Source of the DNA: Bacteroidota bacterium
Lineage (GTDB): Bacteria; Bacteroidota; Bacteroidia; UKL13-3
DNA: 33,128 nt
Assembly (NCBI GenBank): GCA_947507965.1
Contig: CANNQU010000038.1
Span: forward strand, 1 to 33,128
Direction: 5' to 3'
Positions 8,188 through 16,713 of this stretch are shown piece by piece. Position 1 is the first letter of the stretch; each line of letters begins with the position of its first letter. The notes under the pieces are model-generated. The model did no database searches. It had not been told where the DNA came from and saw only the letters and a program-made list of their open reading frames with translations. The position numbers were made by a program, and so were the translations under genes.

Positions 8188-11100
8188 TTATTTTATTATT
8201 TTAGGCATCAATTCCAGAATCGGGTTATATATATTATCGGTATTCATTTTTATCATTTCAAAATTATCTTCTTTAAAGAAATTATTTTGATGGGCTTTAT
8301 TCATATAGGCATCATCGAAGACATGGTTATTTTGATTTGATTGCATCTTTTCGATCTCAGCAACAAAAACCAACCCATCATCCTTAAATAATTTGGTGCC
8401 CAATGAAGGCGAAAACAAGAAGGGCTCATGAAACCCCTTTTTAAAGTTAACCAACCATGCCGTGAGCCGTTCATTAGCATCCTGCTTGCTTATCGTTCCA
8501 GCAACCATATTAAAAAGACTACCCGATTTGAACTCCTTAAAATAGAAATCCAAAACTTCGCCTGCAGCGGTGGCGATCAAATAACTAAGATAGCCGTCGA
8601 TAACGTATTTATGATACAGATTCGACTCGGAATAACAAACCATTCGGTTATTATAAATATTTCCGATATTCCCAATAAGCACGCTATCTCCTAATGGTAA
8701 CCTGATATCCATGTTTTTAGGATTTGCCCCTAAGGTGATTTCTTTTAAACGCTCTCCTTTTAACTTAATTTCGTCGACCAGTTTCTCAAAAGCAATACGA
8801 CCACTGTTTTTTAATGGTAACTTACCATTTAATCGTTGGCGATTATAGTAAGCTTCGTAATCGGCATCCTCCAAGTTCAAGAGGTCGTTTTTAATTTGCC
8901 AACTACTTAAAAAATCGAGTTCAAACACTTCGGTGTCGGGTAGTAAAATCTCCTCCTCACGATAATAAATACCCAACCCTTTATTAAAATACCATTGGAT
9001 AGGAGCTCTATAAAACTTCAACAAATCGCTCACCGAAATTTCATCGAAACAAAAGGCTACCGGCTCTTTCTTACCCGATGGCATTACTTCGGGCGCCTTA
9101 TATTTATCATCACTTAAATAGGAATACAACCCACTACCATTAAAATATTTCTGACTAAACCCGTGCAAAGGATGAACGGTGACCAGGTTCTCTTGGAGTA
9201 TTTCATGGGTACCCGATTCCTGGCGAATGATGTACTCGATGAGTTCATCTACCATCGACGAAGGTGGAACTTTTGATGCATCTTTAGCACTGCTCCCGAT
9301 ATAACTCAGATAAAAATATTGTTCTGCTGAGAGCAAGGTTTCGAGAAACAAATGTTTATCGTTGTCTTTTACGTTTCTATCGCCTTTCCTTTTTTCCTTT
9401 TCGAGTAAACTAAAACTAATTTTATTCTCTTTACGAGGAAACTTATCGAAGCTCATCCCCAACATAGCCACCACCTTGAAAGGAATGCTGCGCATGGGTA
9501 TCAGAGAACAAAAGGTAATACCGGCACCGGCAAACGAAAGGGTTTTGGTCTCGGTATTTAAAATTTCTAAAAAGCTATGCCTGAACACCTCAAAGGAAAT
9601 GGCATCGGTACTCACATGTTCAAGCAAGGTAAGTTTTTCCAGATAGGCAATCAGCCGATGGTAATCTTCATCTTCTTTCTCACCCGACTCAAAAACTAAA
9701 CTTTCCACTAACTCTTGCAAATAAACACCCCAATCTCCTATACTTCTGGGTTGATTTCTTCTCTTTACGAAATCTTCGAGCACCTGGAACATATTCCAAA
9801 ATCGAATCAGCTCCAACGAATCGGCACCTTCGAAATGATCAAGCGGAATGAGCGTATCACCATCTAATGTTACTACAGGCTCACCACTAATGCATATACC
9901 ATATAGAATGCGCTTAAAACCGTATTGCCAACTTACTAGCCGGGTTTCATTTTCTACTGAACCACGATCTCCAAAACGAATGCTGGCGGCATCCACTGCT
10001 TTGCGTATCAACTCGGTGTCGCTAATGGAGAAGCGCTCACGTATATAGGTCGACTCTAATAATTCTAAAACTTCTTCCGCCTTAAAACCATCCGACTGCA
10101 AATTGAGAATCATTTCAATACTGCTAAAGATAGAATTACCTACGGTAATACGTTCATCGGCAATAGTATAAGGAAAATGGTATGGTGCGTTATCAAACAC
10201 GGCACGGATATAGGGAGCGTATTGATCAATATCACTTACCATCACCACGATGTCGCGAGGAGAAAGCAAGGAGTTTCGTTGATCGACCCGATGAACAAGA
10301 TAATTATACAATACCTCTACCTCCCTTACCAAGGTAAAACAACTGTTGATGGTAATAGAACCATCGGAAATATCATCGATGCTAATTTTGTTCCGTTCAT
10401 CGGCATTGGCATTAAAATAAATATCGTGCTGAATCTTTTGCAATAAGGTATTCGGCGCCGTTGGTTCTTCAGCAAGACCATCATTATATGAATTAATAAA
10501 AGCATCTTCTTCAAACAGTAACGAGAAACTATCTTTGATAATATGGCCCCAACTTTGAAGTAACTCATTCCCTTCCGTTGAAAATGGGGTGGGCAATAAT
10601 TTCCTTTTTGATTTTTGGATGATACGTGCAATTTCTTTTTCAGATTTGTCTTCTAGCCAATACGATGTGGGGGCCGGGTTAAGAAGGTAGAAATTGATAT
10701 GAATATGCTTTGACAACGCATAAAACAAATGCAAATAAAATGGCGTGATAACCGCGATTCCGAAGAAATGAAGATGCGAAAGTTTGCTTTTTAATATTTT
10801 TACCTTTTCTTCATTTCCCAGAAAGTCAATAACAGCTCGAATAGCATCGGTCTTATCGAACATTTTGTTTTTTGCCTGTTGGTAAAGTTTAACCCATAAG
10901 TATTGTTGCCAATCGTTCGTTAGATCGGCCAAATCGGTTTTCCCCCAAGAAACCATGAGGTCGGGGCGATACACTTGATACTGATCAAATAAGTCGGCAA
11001 CCTTGGTGGCCAGTGCAATACGCTTTATATCCTGATGATGGTAATAACCATAGATTGATGGAAAACGACTCGTAAAATCGTTCTCATTTAAAAAATGAAA

Positions 11101-11379
11101 AAGGTTCCACTTTACAAAATCCGAACTCATCATGGGCTTATCAAACCCACCAAGCCAACGATAAATCATAGAAACGACATCGTTAGGCTTTACAAATGCA
11201 CAATTGGCCGTGATACCCAACGATTCGGCTAAGGTAATTTTAAGCCAATTGTTCATCCCATCGGTTTGCGTAACCAGATGCTGTTGATCGAAAACACCTA
11301 ACTTGTTTTCACGAAGATCGATAGCCAGTTGATTGGCTAGTTTCGAAAGTTGGTTCGAGACCAATAGTTGAATGCCCAT
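8188..11379 (-). CDS. recC: Exodeoxyribonuclease V subunit gamma (RecC)
   Basis: A 1063-residue RecC, the subunit that splits the DNA strands and, in the E. coli complex, scans for Chi. The N-terminus has the family pattern of a degenerate helicase domain: VTQTDGMNNWLKITLAESLG followed by ITANCAFVKPNDVV, comparable to the 'GMxxWL...LA...GIxAN' signature of RecC. Later blocks such as ITFCSLIPMRSIPFKVVAMLGM and FPRK are also typical. The helicase motifs are degenerate, as expected. It lies five bases from recD upstream and seven from recB downstream, so the three are one transcription unit. Whether this complex recognises a Chi site, and which, cannot be read from the sequence. Confidence 0.93.
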   Translation of the reverse strand: MGIQLLVSNQLSKLANQLAIDLRENKLGVFDQQHLVTQTDGMNNWLKITLAESLGITANCAFVKPNDVVSMIYRWLGGFDKPMMSSDFVKWNLFHFLNENDFTSRFPSIYGYYHHQDIKRIALATKVADLFDQYQVYRPDLMVSWGKTDLADLTNDWQQYLWVKLYQQAKNKMFDKTDAIRAVIDFLGNEEKVKILKSKLSHLHFFGIAVITPFYLHLFYALSKHIHINFYLLNPAPTSYWLEDKSEKEIARIIQKSKRKLLPTPFSTEGNELLQSWGHIIKDSFSLLFEEDAFINSYNDGLAEEPTAPNTLLQKIQHDIYFNANADERNKISIDDISDGSITINSCFTLVREVEVLYNYLVHRVDQRNSLLSPRDIVVMVSDIDQYAPYIRAVFDNAPYHFPYTIADERITVGNSIFSSIEMILNLQSDGFKAEEVLELLESTYIRERFSISDTELIRKAVDAASIRFGDRGSVENETRLVSWQYGFKRILYGICISGEPVVTLDGDTLIPLDHFEGADSLELIRFWNMFQVLEDFVKRRNQPRSIGDWGVYLQELVESLVFESGEKEDEDYHRLIAYLEKLTLLEHVSTDAISFEVFRHSFLEILNTETKTLSFAGAGITFCSLIPMRSIPFKVVAMLGMSFDKFPRKENKISFSLLEKEKRKGDRNVKDNDKHLFLETLLSAEQYFYLSYIGSSAKDASKVPPSSMVDELIEYIIRQESGTHEILQENLVTVHPLHGFSQKYFNGSGLYSYLSDDKYKAPEVMPSGKKEPVAFCFDEISVSDLLKFYRAPIQWYFNKGLGIYYREEEILLPDTEVFELDFLSSWQIKNDLLNLEDADYEAYYNRQRLNGKLPLKNSGRIAFEKLVDEIKLKGERLKEITLGANPKNMDIRLPLGDSVLIGNIGNIYNNRMVCYSESNLYHKYVIDGYLSYLIATAAGEVLDFYFKEFKSGSLFNMVAGTISKQDANERLTAWLVNFKKGFHEPFLFSPSLGTKLFKDDGLVFVAEIEKMQSNQNNHVFDDAYMNKAHQNNFFKEDNFEMIKMNTDNIYNPILELMPKIIK

Positions 11380-11384
11380 AATCT

Positions 11385-13178
11385 TTATTTTATTTCTTCA
11401 AAACGATGAATTATTCCGGAGGTCCTCTTCACCAAAGCAGCAGCAGTTTGCAGCAATAAATGAGCTGAAGCTTGCACGATTACTTTTTCTTTAGCACGGG
11501 TAACGGCAGTATATAACAGCTCGCGCGTTAGTATTTTCTCACCATATTCCTGAGGAAGAATGACGAGTACCTGATCGTATTCCGAACCCTGGCTCTTGTG
11601 CACGGTCATGGCAAAAACCGTCTCGGCATGGGCAATATAGCCGGGCATTACGGCACGTATTTCGTTATCCGAATTTTCAAACCATGCGCGTATATTACCC
11701 AAACTATCTTTACGAATAATGCCGATATCGCCATTAAACAATTTCAAGTCGGGATAATTTTTAGTGATAATGATTGGCCTGTTTTCGTAGAATTCACCGG
11801 TGGGAATGAGCAGTTTCTTTTCAAATAAATAACGCTCGATGGCGAGGTTGGTGCTATACAACCCTTGAGGCCCTTCCCTTACGGCGCATAACACCCGAAG
11901 TTGATTAAGTTTTTTAAGTGCTACGGCGATATCTTTTTCCACAATATAATCTTTATATCCATCAATAAACGATTCAAATAGTAACGTGTTCTCTATTGAT
12001 TCAACTTTTACGGTAACCTCTGTTGTGGAAGAGGCCATTTCCAACAAAGAAGGAATGTCGTTATGAATGATGGCACGACTGAACTTGCCAATACCTCCTT
12101 TACTGCTGAATCGGTGACTTTTTTGCAATTCAACCAGATGACCTGCCATAGGATGATTAATAGATTGTATGGCATCACCTTTTATTTTCCGTTCGCCATC
12201 CGGAATAAATTCATTTATAAATTCGGCAGCGATTTCATTGAAAACATTTAGCTTTTCCATGGCACGGCACAAATCACCGAATAAGCTTCCTGCTTCTACC
12301 GAAGCTAACTGGTTTTTATCGCCCAATAAAATGATACGCGTGTTGGGGCCAATGGCATCCAACAGTTTAGCAAACAAGGCGACATCAATCATAGAGGCTT
12401 CATCCACAATGATCACATCAAAAGGCAGTGGATTCAACTGATGGTGTTTAAAATTTACGGAGCCTGGAATATATTTTAGCAACCGGTGAATGGTATTGGG
12501 CGATAGGCCTTTTAATTTATTCGTGATGGCATCACTCACGGGCAATACCGCATTCTTCAACGACTCGGCCATACGCATAGCCGCTTTGCCTGTAGGAGCG
12601 GCTAAAGCCACGCTGCAATCGCTATCCATTGTAAAAAGCAGCGCAAGGATCTTGGCTACCGTTGTGGTTTTACCGGTACCAGGCCCGCCGGTGATGATAG
12701 AAAAATTATGACGTACACTTTGTATGATGGCCACCATTTGCCAATCGGTTTGTTCTTCTTTTGGCAAGCCCTGAATATCATAGGAAGCGTTGAAATTGAA
12801 TAATACGTCGCGGTGCCGTTCCAAAGAAACCTTTCGAGCCTCATCATCTTTGGCTTCCACTTTAAGTAGGCGTCCGATAGCCTCTAAAATATGCGTTTCG
12901 TACGAAAAATAACGATGAAAATACAATTTGTTTTTATGCAGTACAAAAGGTCGAATGAATGATGAATCGGTAGTAACAAACTCTGTGAGCTGGGGAAGCT
13001 GTGCAGAAGATATTGCTTTTTGAAAAGGCATTTCCATTAAATTCTCTTTCACCTCATCAGCATCAATGCAAATATTTCCATCTTGCATTCGCTTGGAGAC
13101 GAGGTAGGCATACGGTTTTATTTTCTCATCCTTAAAAAACTCGGCAAATTGATGGTGTACGTCTTTGGTATTAATCAT
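11385..13178 (-). CDS. recD: Exodeoxyribonuclease V subunit alpha (RecD)
   Basis: A 597-residue RecD, the 5'-3' helicase motor of RecBCD. Walker A is GGPGTGKTT at about 164-172, Walker B IIVDEASMID, then LLGDKNQLASVEAGSLFGDLC, KSHRFSSKGGIGKFS, VFAMTVHKSQGSEYDQV and LLYTAVTRAKEKV, giving the full superfamily 1B set. Length is close to the about 608 residues of E. coli RecD. It is the first gene of the operon, transcribed away from the WYL gene across a 198-base divergent region. In E. coli recD is last, after recB, so the order here is reversed. Confidence 0.95.
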   Translation of the reverse strand: MINTKDVHHQFAEFFKDEKIKPYAYLVSKRMQDGNICIDADEVKENLMEMPFQKAISSAQLPQLTEFVTTDSSFIRPFVLHKNKLYFHRYFSYETHILEAIGRLLKVEAKDDEARKVSLERHRDVLFNFNASYDIQGLPKEEQTDWQMVAIIQSVRHNFSIITGGPGTGKTTTVAKILALLFTMDSDCSVALAAPTGKAAMRMAESLKNAVLPVSDAITNKLKGLSPNTIHRLLKYIPGSVNFKHHQLNPLPFDVIIVDEASMIDVALFAKLLDAIGPNTRIILLGDKNQLASVEAGSLFGDLCRAMEKLNVFNEIAAEFINEFIPDGERKIKGDAIQSINHPMAGHLVELQKSHRFSSKGGIGKFSRAIIHNDIPSLLEMASSTTEVTVKVESIENTLLFESFIDGYKDYIVEKDIAVALKKLNQLRVLCAVREGPQGLYSTNLAIERYLFEKKLLIPTGEFYENRPIIITKNYPDLKLFNGDIGIIRKDSLGNIRAWFENSDNEIRAVMPGYIAHAETVFAMTVHKSQGSEYDQVLVILPQEYGEKILTRELLYTAVTRAKEKVIVQASAHLLLQTAAALVKRTSGIIHRFEEIK

Positions 13179-13321
13179 AAAAAGAGATTCTTATTACTAT
13201 TTTATTTCGATAGGCGAACTTAAACTATAAGTAGGTTGATATGGTTGGTGGCTTGATTTTTTTATTCATTATAAATAAGCGGTTATTTCATCACAAAGTT
13301 CGGCAATTAATACGAAAACCA

Positions 13322-13329
13322 TATATTTG
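13322..13329 (+). promoter_or_regulatory. -7 box upstream of the WYL regulator
   Basis: TATATTTG matches TAnnTTTG exactly and lies 47 bases before the ATG at 13377. A good TTTG at the -33 distance is missing (TTCG at 13299-13302 is the closest), so the promoter may need help from an activator. The divergent recD promoter must lie in the same 198-base gap, which places both under possible control of the WYL protein. Confidence 0.45.
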
Positions 13330-13376
13330 ACAAATGCCTGATACTGGGTAAGAACTCACAAGAAAAACGCTCCTGT

Positions 13377-14348
13377 ATGGCCACCAATAAAAATGCCTTT
13401 TTCCGTTATCGAATCATCGATGAATGCCTAAATAATAAATTCAAGAAATTTTCAGCGCAAGCCATCTTAGAAAGAATAAAAGAGAAAACAAATCACGACC
13501 TCTCTCTCGACATGCTACACAAAGATTTTGCCGTATTGAGAAATGAGTTTCACGCCCCAATGCAGTATGACCGGGTGAACCATTGCTATAAATACAGTAC
13601 GAAATTCTCATTATCCGGTATTTCCTTAACCGAAGAAGAAACAAAAATATTAGATAATAGCATTGCCGCGTTAAGTTTGTTTAAAGGCACCCCTTTCTTA
13701 AAGGAATATGAAAACATCATCGATAAGTTAGAGGTAGGCCGAAATTACGACGCTACCAGGCATCATTTTATACAAATTGAATTGCCCAATATCGATTCCG
13801 GCATTCGTTGGTTCGACCCGCTTTACCACTCCATTAGCGAAAAAAAATCGATTATTCTCACGTATCAAGGCTTTGGCAAAGAAGTGAAGGACCATACTAT
13901 TTCCCCCTATCTACTCAAAGAATATCGAAACCGATGGTACCTGGTGGGTTATTCGCAACAATCGAAAAATATAAAAACCTTTGCTCTCGACAGGCTAAAA
14001 AAAATAGACGAAAGCATCACGCCTTATATAACCGACATCCATTTTAGTGCTTCCGAATATTTCCAATATAGCCTTGGCATTACCCGGGTCAACGAACAGG
14101 CCCCCATTGAATTGGTATTGGAATTTTCAGCGCATAATCTGCCCTATTTATTATCGCAACCGATGCATAGCTCTCAAAAGATATTATTTCAATCGCAAAC
14201 CTCGGTTACCATAAGCATAAAAGTTTATGAGTCGCATGAATTAGATATGAGTATTCTTGGCTATGGGGCCGGTGTAAAAGTACTTGGCCCCGAAATGTAT
14301 AAGAATAAGTTAAAGAGCATTATTGCCGCGATGAAGAAATTATATTAA
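13377..14348 (+). CDS. WYL-domain transcriptional regulator
   Basis: A 323-residue regulator. Residues about 8-75 form a winged helix-turn-helix of the DeoR/HTH_11 kind (YRIIDECL...FSAQAILERI...LSLDMLHKDFAVL). The WYL domain at about 145-210 contains ISPYLLKEYRNRWYLVGYS, with the RWYLVGY motif at 186-192 and the basic FALDRLKKI end. A C-terminal WCX-type domain follows (about 240-320). WYL domains bind nucleic acid or nucleotide ligands, and many members control defence or DNA-damage genes. It is divergent from recDCB and convergent with the AAA+ ATPase gene. Regulation of either neighbour is a reasonable inference but is not shown by the sequence. Confidence 0.9.
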   Translation: MATNKNAFFRYRIIDECLNNKFKKFSAQAILERIKEKTNHDLSLDMLHKDFAVLRNEFHAPMQYDRVNHCYKYSTKFSLSGISLTEEETKILDNSIAALSLFKGTPFLKEYENIIDKLEVGRNYDATRHHFIQIELPNIDSGIRWFDPLYHSISEKKSIILTYQGFGKEVKDHTISPYLLKEYRNRWYLVGYSQQSKNIKTFALDRLKKIDESITPYITDIHFSASEYFQYSLGITRVNEQAPIELVLEFSAHNLPYLLSQPMHSSQKILFQSQTSVTISIKVYESHELDMSILGYGAGVKVLGPEMYKNKLKSIIAAMKKLY

Positions 14349-14476
14349 TTTTTCTTGCAACGCTACAAGGTCAAACAAAGACGTTTTTCAATCCGTTTTT
14401 TTCACGTATTCAACTTGATTCATTAAAGAGTTTCAAATTCAAAGACAATAAAATTCATACCATAACTACACCTTAC

Positions 14477-16141
14477 TCAGTTCAAACAAAATCCTATGCT
14501 ACGCTCCGTATTCACCCGAAACTGGGTCTCCTCAGCCACATAGCTAAGTATCCGCTCGGCGTCGTCACCGGACTCGTCCAACAATAATTTATCTACCAGA
14601 TATTTCTTTTTTATATTCTGAATCTGCCCGCCACTTAAGCTGTTTTCGTTGCTTATATCGCGAAGCAGGCTTGTTGAAAACTCGGGAAACTGATGCTCTA
14701 AAATACGAAAACGCGTTTCGTAATTGGGGCTCTCAAATTTTAATTTATAAAGCAGACGTCGATCAAAGGCTTTGTCAATATTTTTGATCAGATTGGTAGT
14801 AGCGATAAAAATGCCTTTAAAATCCTCCAGCTCCTGAAGCAAGATGTTTTGCATGGAATTTAACATTTGATCGACGGAACTCTCCACTTGCCGTCGTTCT
14901 CCAAGAATGGCATCTGCTTCATTAAACAGTAGTATCGGTGTTCGGTCAAAATGTTTTATAGCCAACTTATAATCCTTAAAAACATTTTTTATGTTTTTCT
15001 CCGATTCGCCAACCCACATACTTTTTATATTCGCGATATCCACCTGAAGAATTGTTCGATTATGTAATTTGGCAATCTGCTTCACCAACTCCGTCTTACC
15101 GGTACCCGGTAATCCATAAAACATCATCGTTAATCCGGGCTTCATCCCAGCACCGGTGAATTTGGTCTCCAAATCAGAATACTTTTCGTGGGAAGTAAAA
15201 TTAGAAATCGTGTCGATAGCCAATTGGTTACCGGGATTGAAGAAAAGTACCTGCTCTTGAATTTCATCAGAATTCATGACCTGGCAGAATCGAGAAATGA
15301 ATTTTTTGCTTGCAATATAAGTACAGGAACAATGGATCTCATTGATTAACGCCTCATTCAAGGTAATAGCGGAAAAATCGGCTAAATTGGGATTAACAAA
15401 TTTAATATAACCGTCTCGCATCAAGGCGCTTTTTCCTGATTTAATTTGTTGCGGCAGATAGAATAAATCCGAACAACCCTCCGAAAGTTTTTCAATTATT
15501 TCATTCAAATCAAGTTCTTCTCTACCAAACAAAACCTCCGTACTAATAAACATCAAAATATATTTCTCATTGGGGAGAAGATCCATATTATGCAAGATGT
15601 TAGCAACAAAGGGGAAAGAGTTAAAACGCTCAAAAGACGCCAATATCGAATCGGTCAAATCTTCTTCCGGTATATTTTGTAAGTTTCCGGCTATTATTTT
15701 GCGAATTGCAAAGAGTGCATCGGTTAAATTTTCAGGGATCGATAAGTTCAACTTCGACTTATCATTCTGCATTACGGCTCCAATAATATCGCTAACGAAC
15801 TCACACGTTACAAGTGAGTTCCCAAGCTCGTTTGATGAAAATTTCAACCATCCTTTTTTACGAAACTCTTTCATCCATACACTGGCATTAAGAGAATCAA
15901 AGGCATCCAGACCCATTAACCGAATCGTTTTATTAATAGAAACGGGGTCACCAATAATTTGCCCACAAATTAATACTCCGATGACAGCAGAAGTCTTCTT
16001 ATCGACCTCAAAGAAATCAGAGACACACGTTAAACTCGACTCTAGCTCAGTGAGTACCGAGGGGTTTTTGAACAATAGTTTTTTCTTGTCGAAGAGAAGG
16101 GTGATACTATTTAGAATGGGATTGTCAAGTAAGTTTTGCAT
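14477..16141 (-). CDS. AAA+ family ATPase
   Basis: A 554-residue ATPase when started at the ATG at 16141 (MQNLLDNPILNS). An earlier ATG at 16198 would add 19 residues, but a -7 promoter box lies inside that extension, so 16141 is preferred. The first 300 residues are helical and unassigned. The AAA+ core has Walker A FYGLPGTGKTEL (K349), Walker B PILLFNEADAILGER with N407-E408 where many relatives have D-E, sensor 1 IFIATTNL, and the arginine-finger region AFDRRLLYKLKF. This resembles the FtsH/p97-like ATPase group COG0464 without a protease domain. Its 3' end faces that of the WYL gene across 128 bases. Partner and substrate unknown. Confidence 0.85.
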   Translation of the reverse strand: MQNLLDNPILNSITLLFDKKKLLFKNPSVLTELESSLTCVSDFFEVDKKTSAVIGVLICGQIIGDPVSINKTIRLMGLDAFDSLNASVWMKEFRKKGWLKFSSNELGNSLVTCEFVSDIIGAVMQNDKSKLNLSIPENLTDALFAIRKIIAGNLQNIPEEDLTDSILASFERFNSFPFVANILHNMDLLPNEKYILMFISTEVLFGREELDLNEIIEKLSEGCSDLFYLPQQIKSGKSALMRDGYIKFVNPNLADFSAITLNEALINEIHCSCTYIASKKFISRFCQVMNSDEIQEQVLFFNPGNQLAIDTISNFTSHEKYSDLETKFTGAGMKPGLTMMFYGLPGTGKTELVKQIAKLHNRTILQVDIANIKSMWVGESEKNIKNVFKDYKLAIKHFDRTPILLFNEADAILGERRQVESSVDQMLNSMQNILLQELEDFKGIFIATTNLIKNIDKAFDRRLLYKLKFESPNYETRFRILEHQFPEFSTSLLRDISNENSLSGGQIQNIKKKYLVDKLLLDESGDDAERILSYVAEETQFRVNTERSIGFCLN

Positions 16142-16173
16142 AAGATAAATTGAGCACGAGTAAAAACGGGGTG

Positions 16174-16181
16174 CAAATGTA
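16174..16181 (-). promoter_or_regulatory. -7 box of the AAA+ ATPase gene
   Basis: On the minus strand this reads TACATTTG, an exact TAnnTTTG, 33 bases before the ATG at 16141. A weaker CTTG occurs 24 bases further upstream, near the -33 position. Transcription would begin near 16167, downstream of the alternative ATG at 16198, which decides the start in favour of 16141. Confidence 0.5.
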
Positions 16182-16198
16182 TTCGATGATATTGCCAC

Positions 16199-16713
16199 CT
16201 ATTTACAAGGTGAAAATAAAAGCGACTTATTTTTGTGGTTGATATGAACTGTTCACGGTTAAACGTAAGAATAAAATAGCATTAAAAATAAAAATTGCCA
16301 TTTCATACCTTGACATAGGGAGATAAATATTCGTTAGCCAGACCATCTTATTTCATTTTTTTTGTGTTGTGGTATATTTTCTCTTAATTCGAAACAATAC
16401 CCTCTAGAAAAGAAATCGGAACAAACCCTCGAAAGCAATTTGCAAAACGAGCGTTTGATCATGAAATTAGCCTTTGAGCGACATCTTTTTACCTTTATAA
16501 AGGGGGTAGAGGCATATCATTGCCATCCGAGGTGAAAGCCAGTGTGCCAATTGGCAACGGAGCTTTTGAAAGAAGTGGTGGTGTTTCACTTTTGTTACAT
16601 TTTGGCAGAATGGATATGTGCTCCCAAAATCATCTTTTGCTATCGCGCCCATGCCGCCAGCAACAATTCACTAATTTTTTCAAACCATACTAAAATAAGT
16701 ACCCAATGAAACT
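16199..16713. other. Intergenic region, possibly containing decayed sequence
   Basis: 515 bases between the divergent AAA+ ATPase and hybrid kinase genes. All frames are interrupted and a 61-codon frame on the minus strand has no protein-like character. The stretch 16440-16660 is less AT-rich than ordinary spacers here. It contains the perfect 12-base palindrome TGCCAATTGGCA at 16545-16556. I found no tRNA, no clear terminator and no good TTTG/TAnnTTTG pair for the kinase gene. Confidence 0.45.

Noticed and set aside
4801-13178. The recDCB-WYL-AAA block as a dedicated anti-phage island
   Set aside because: RecBCD has a housekeeping repair role, and there is no toxin, restriction or abortive-infection gene; only the WYL link hints at it.
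16467-16652. 61-codon minus-strand frame between the ATPase and the hybrid kinase
   Set aside because: Composition rich in Cys, His and Trp with no protein-like pattern, no promoter and no recognisable similarity.
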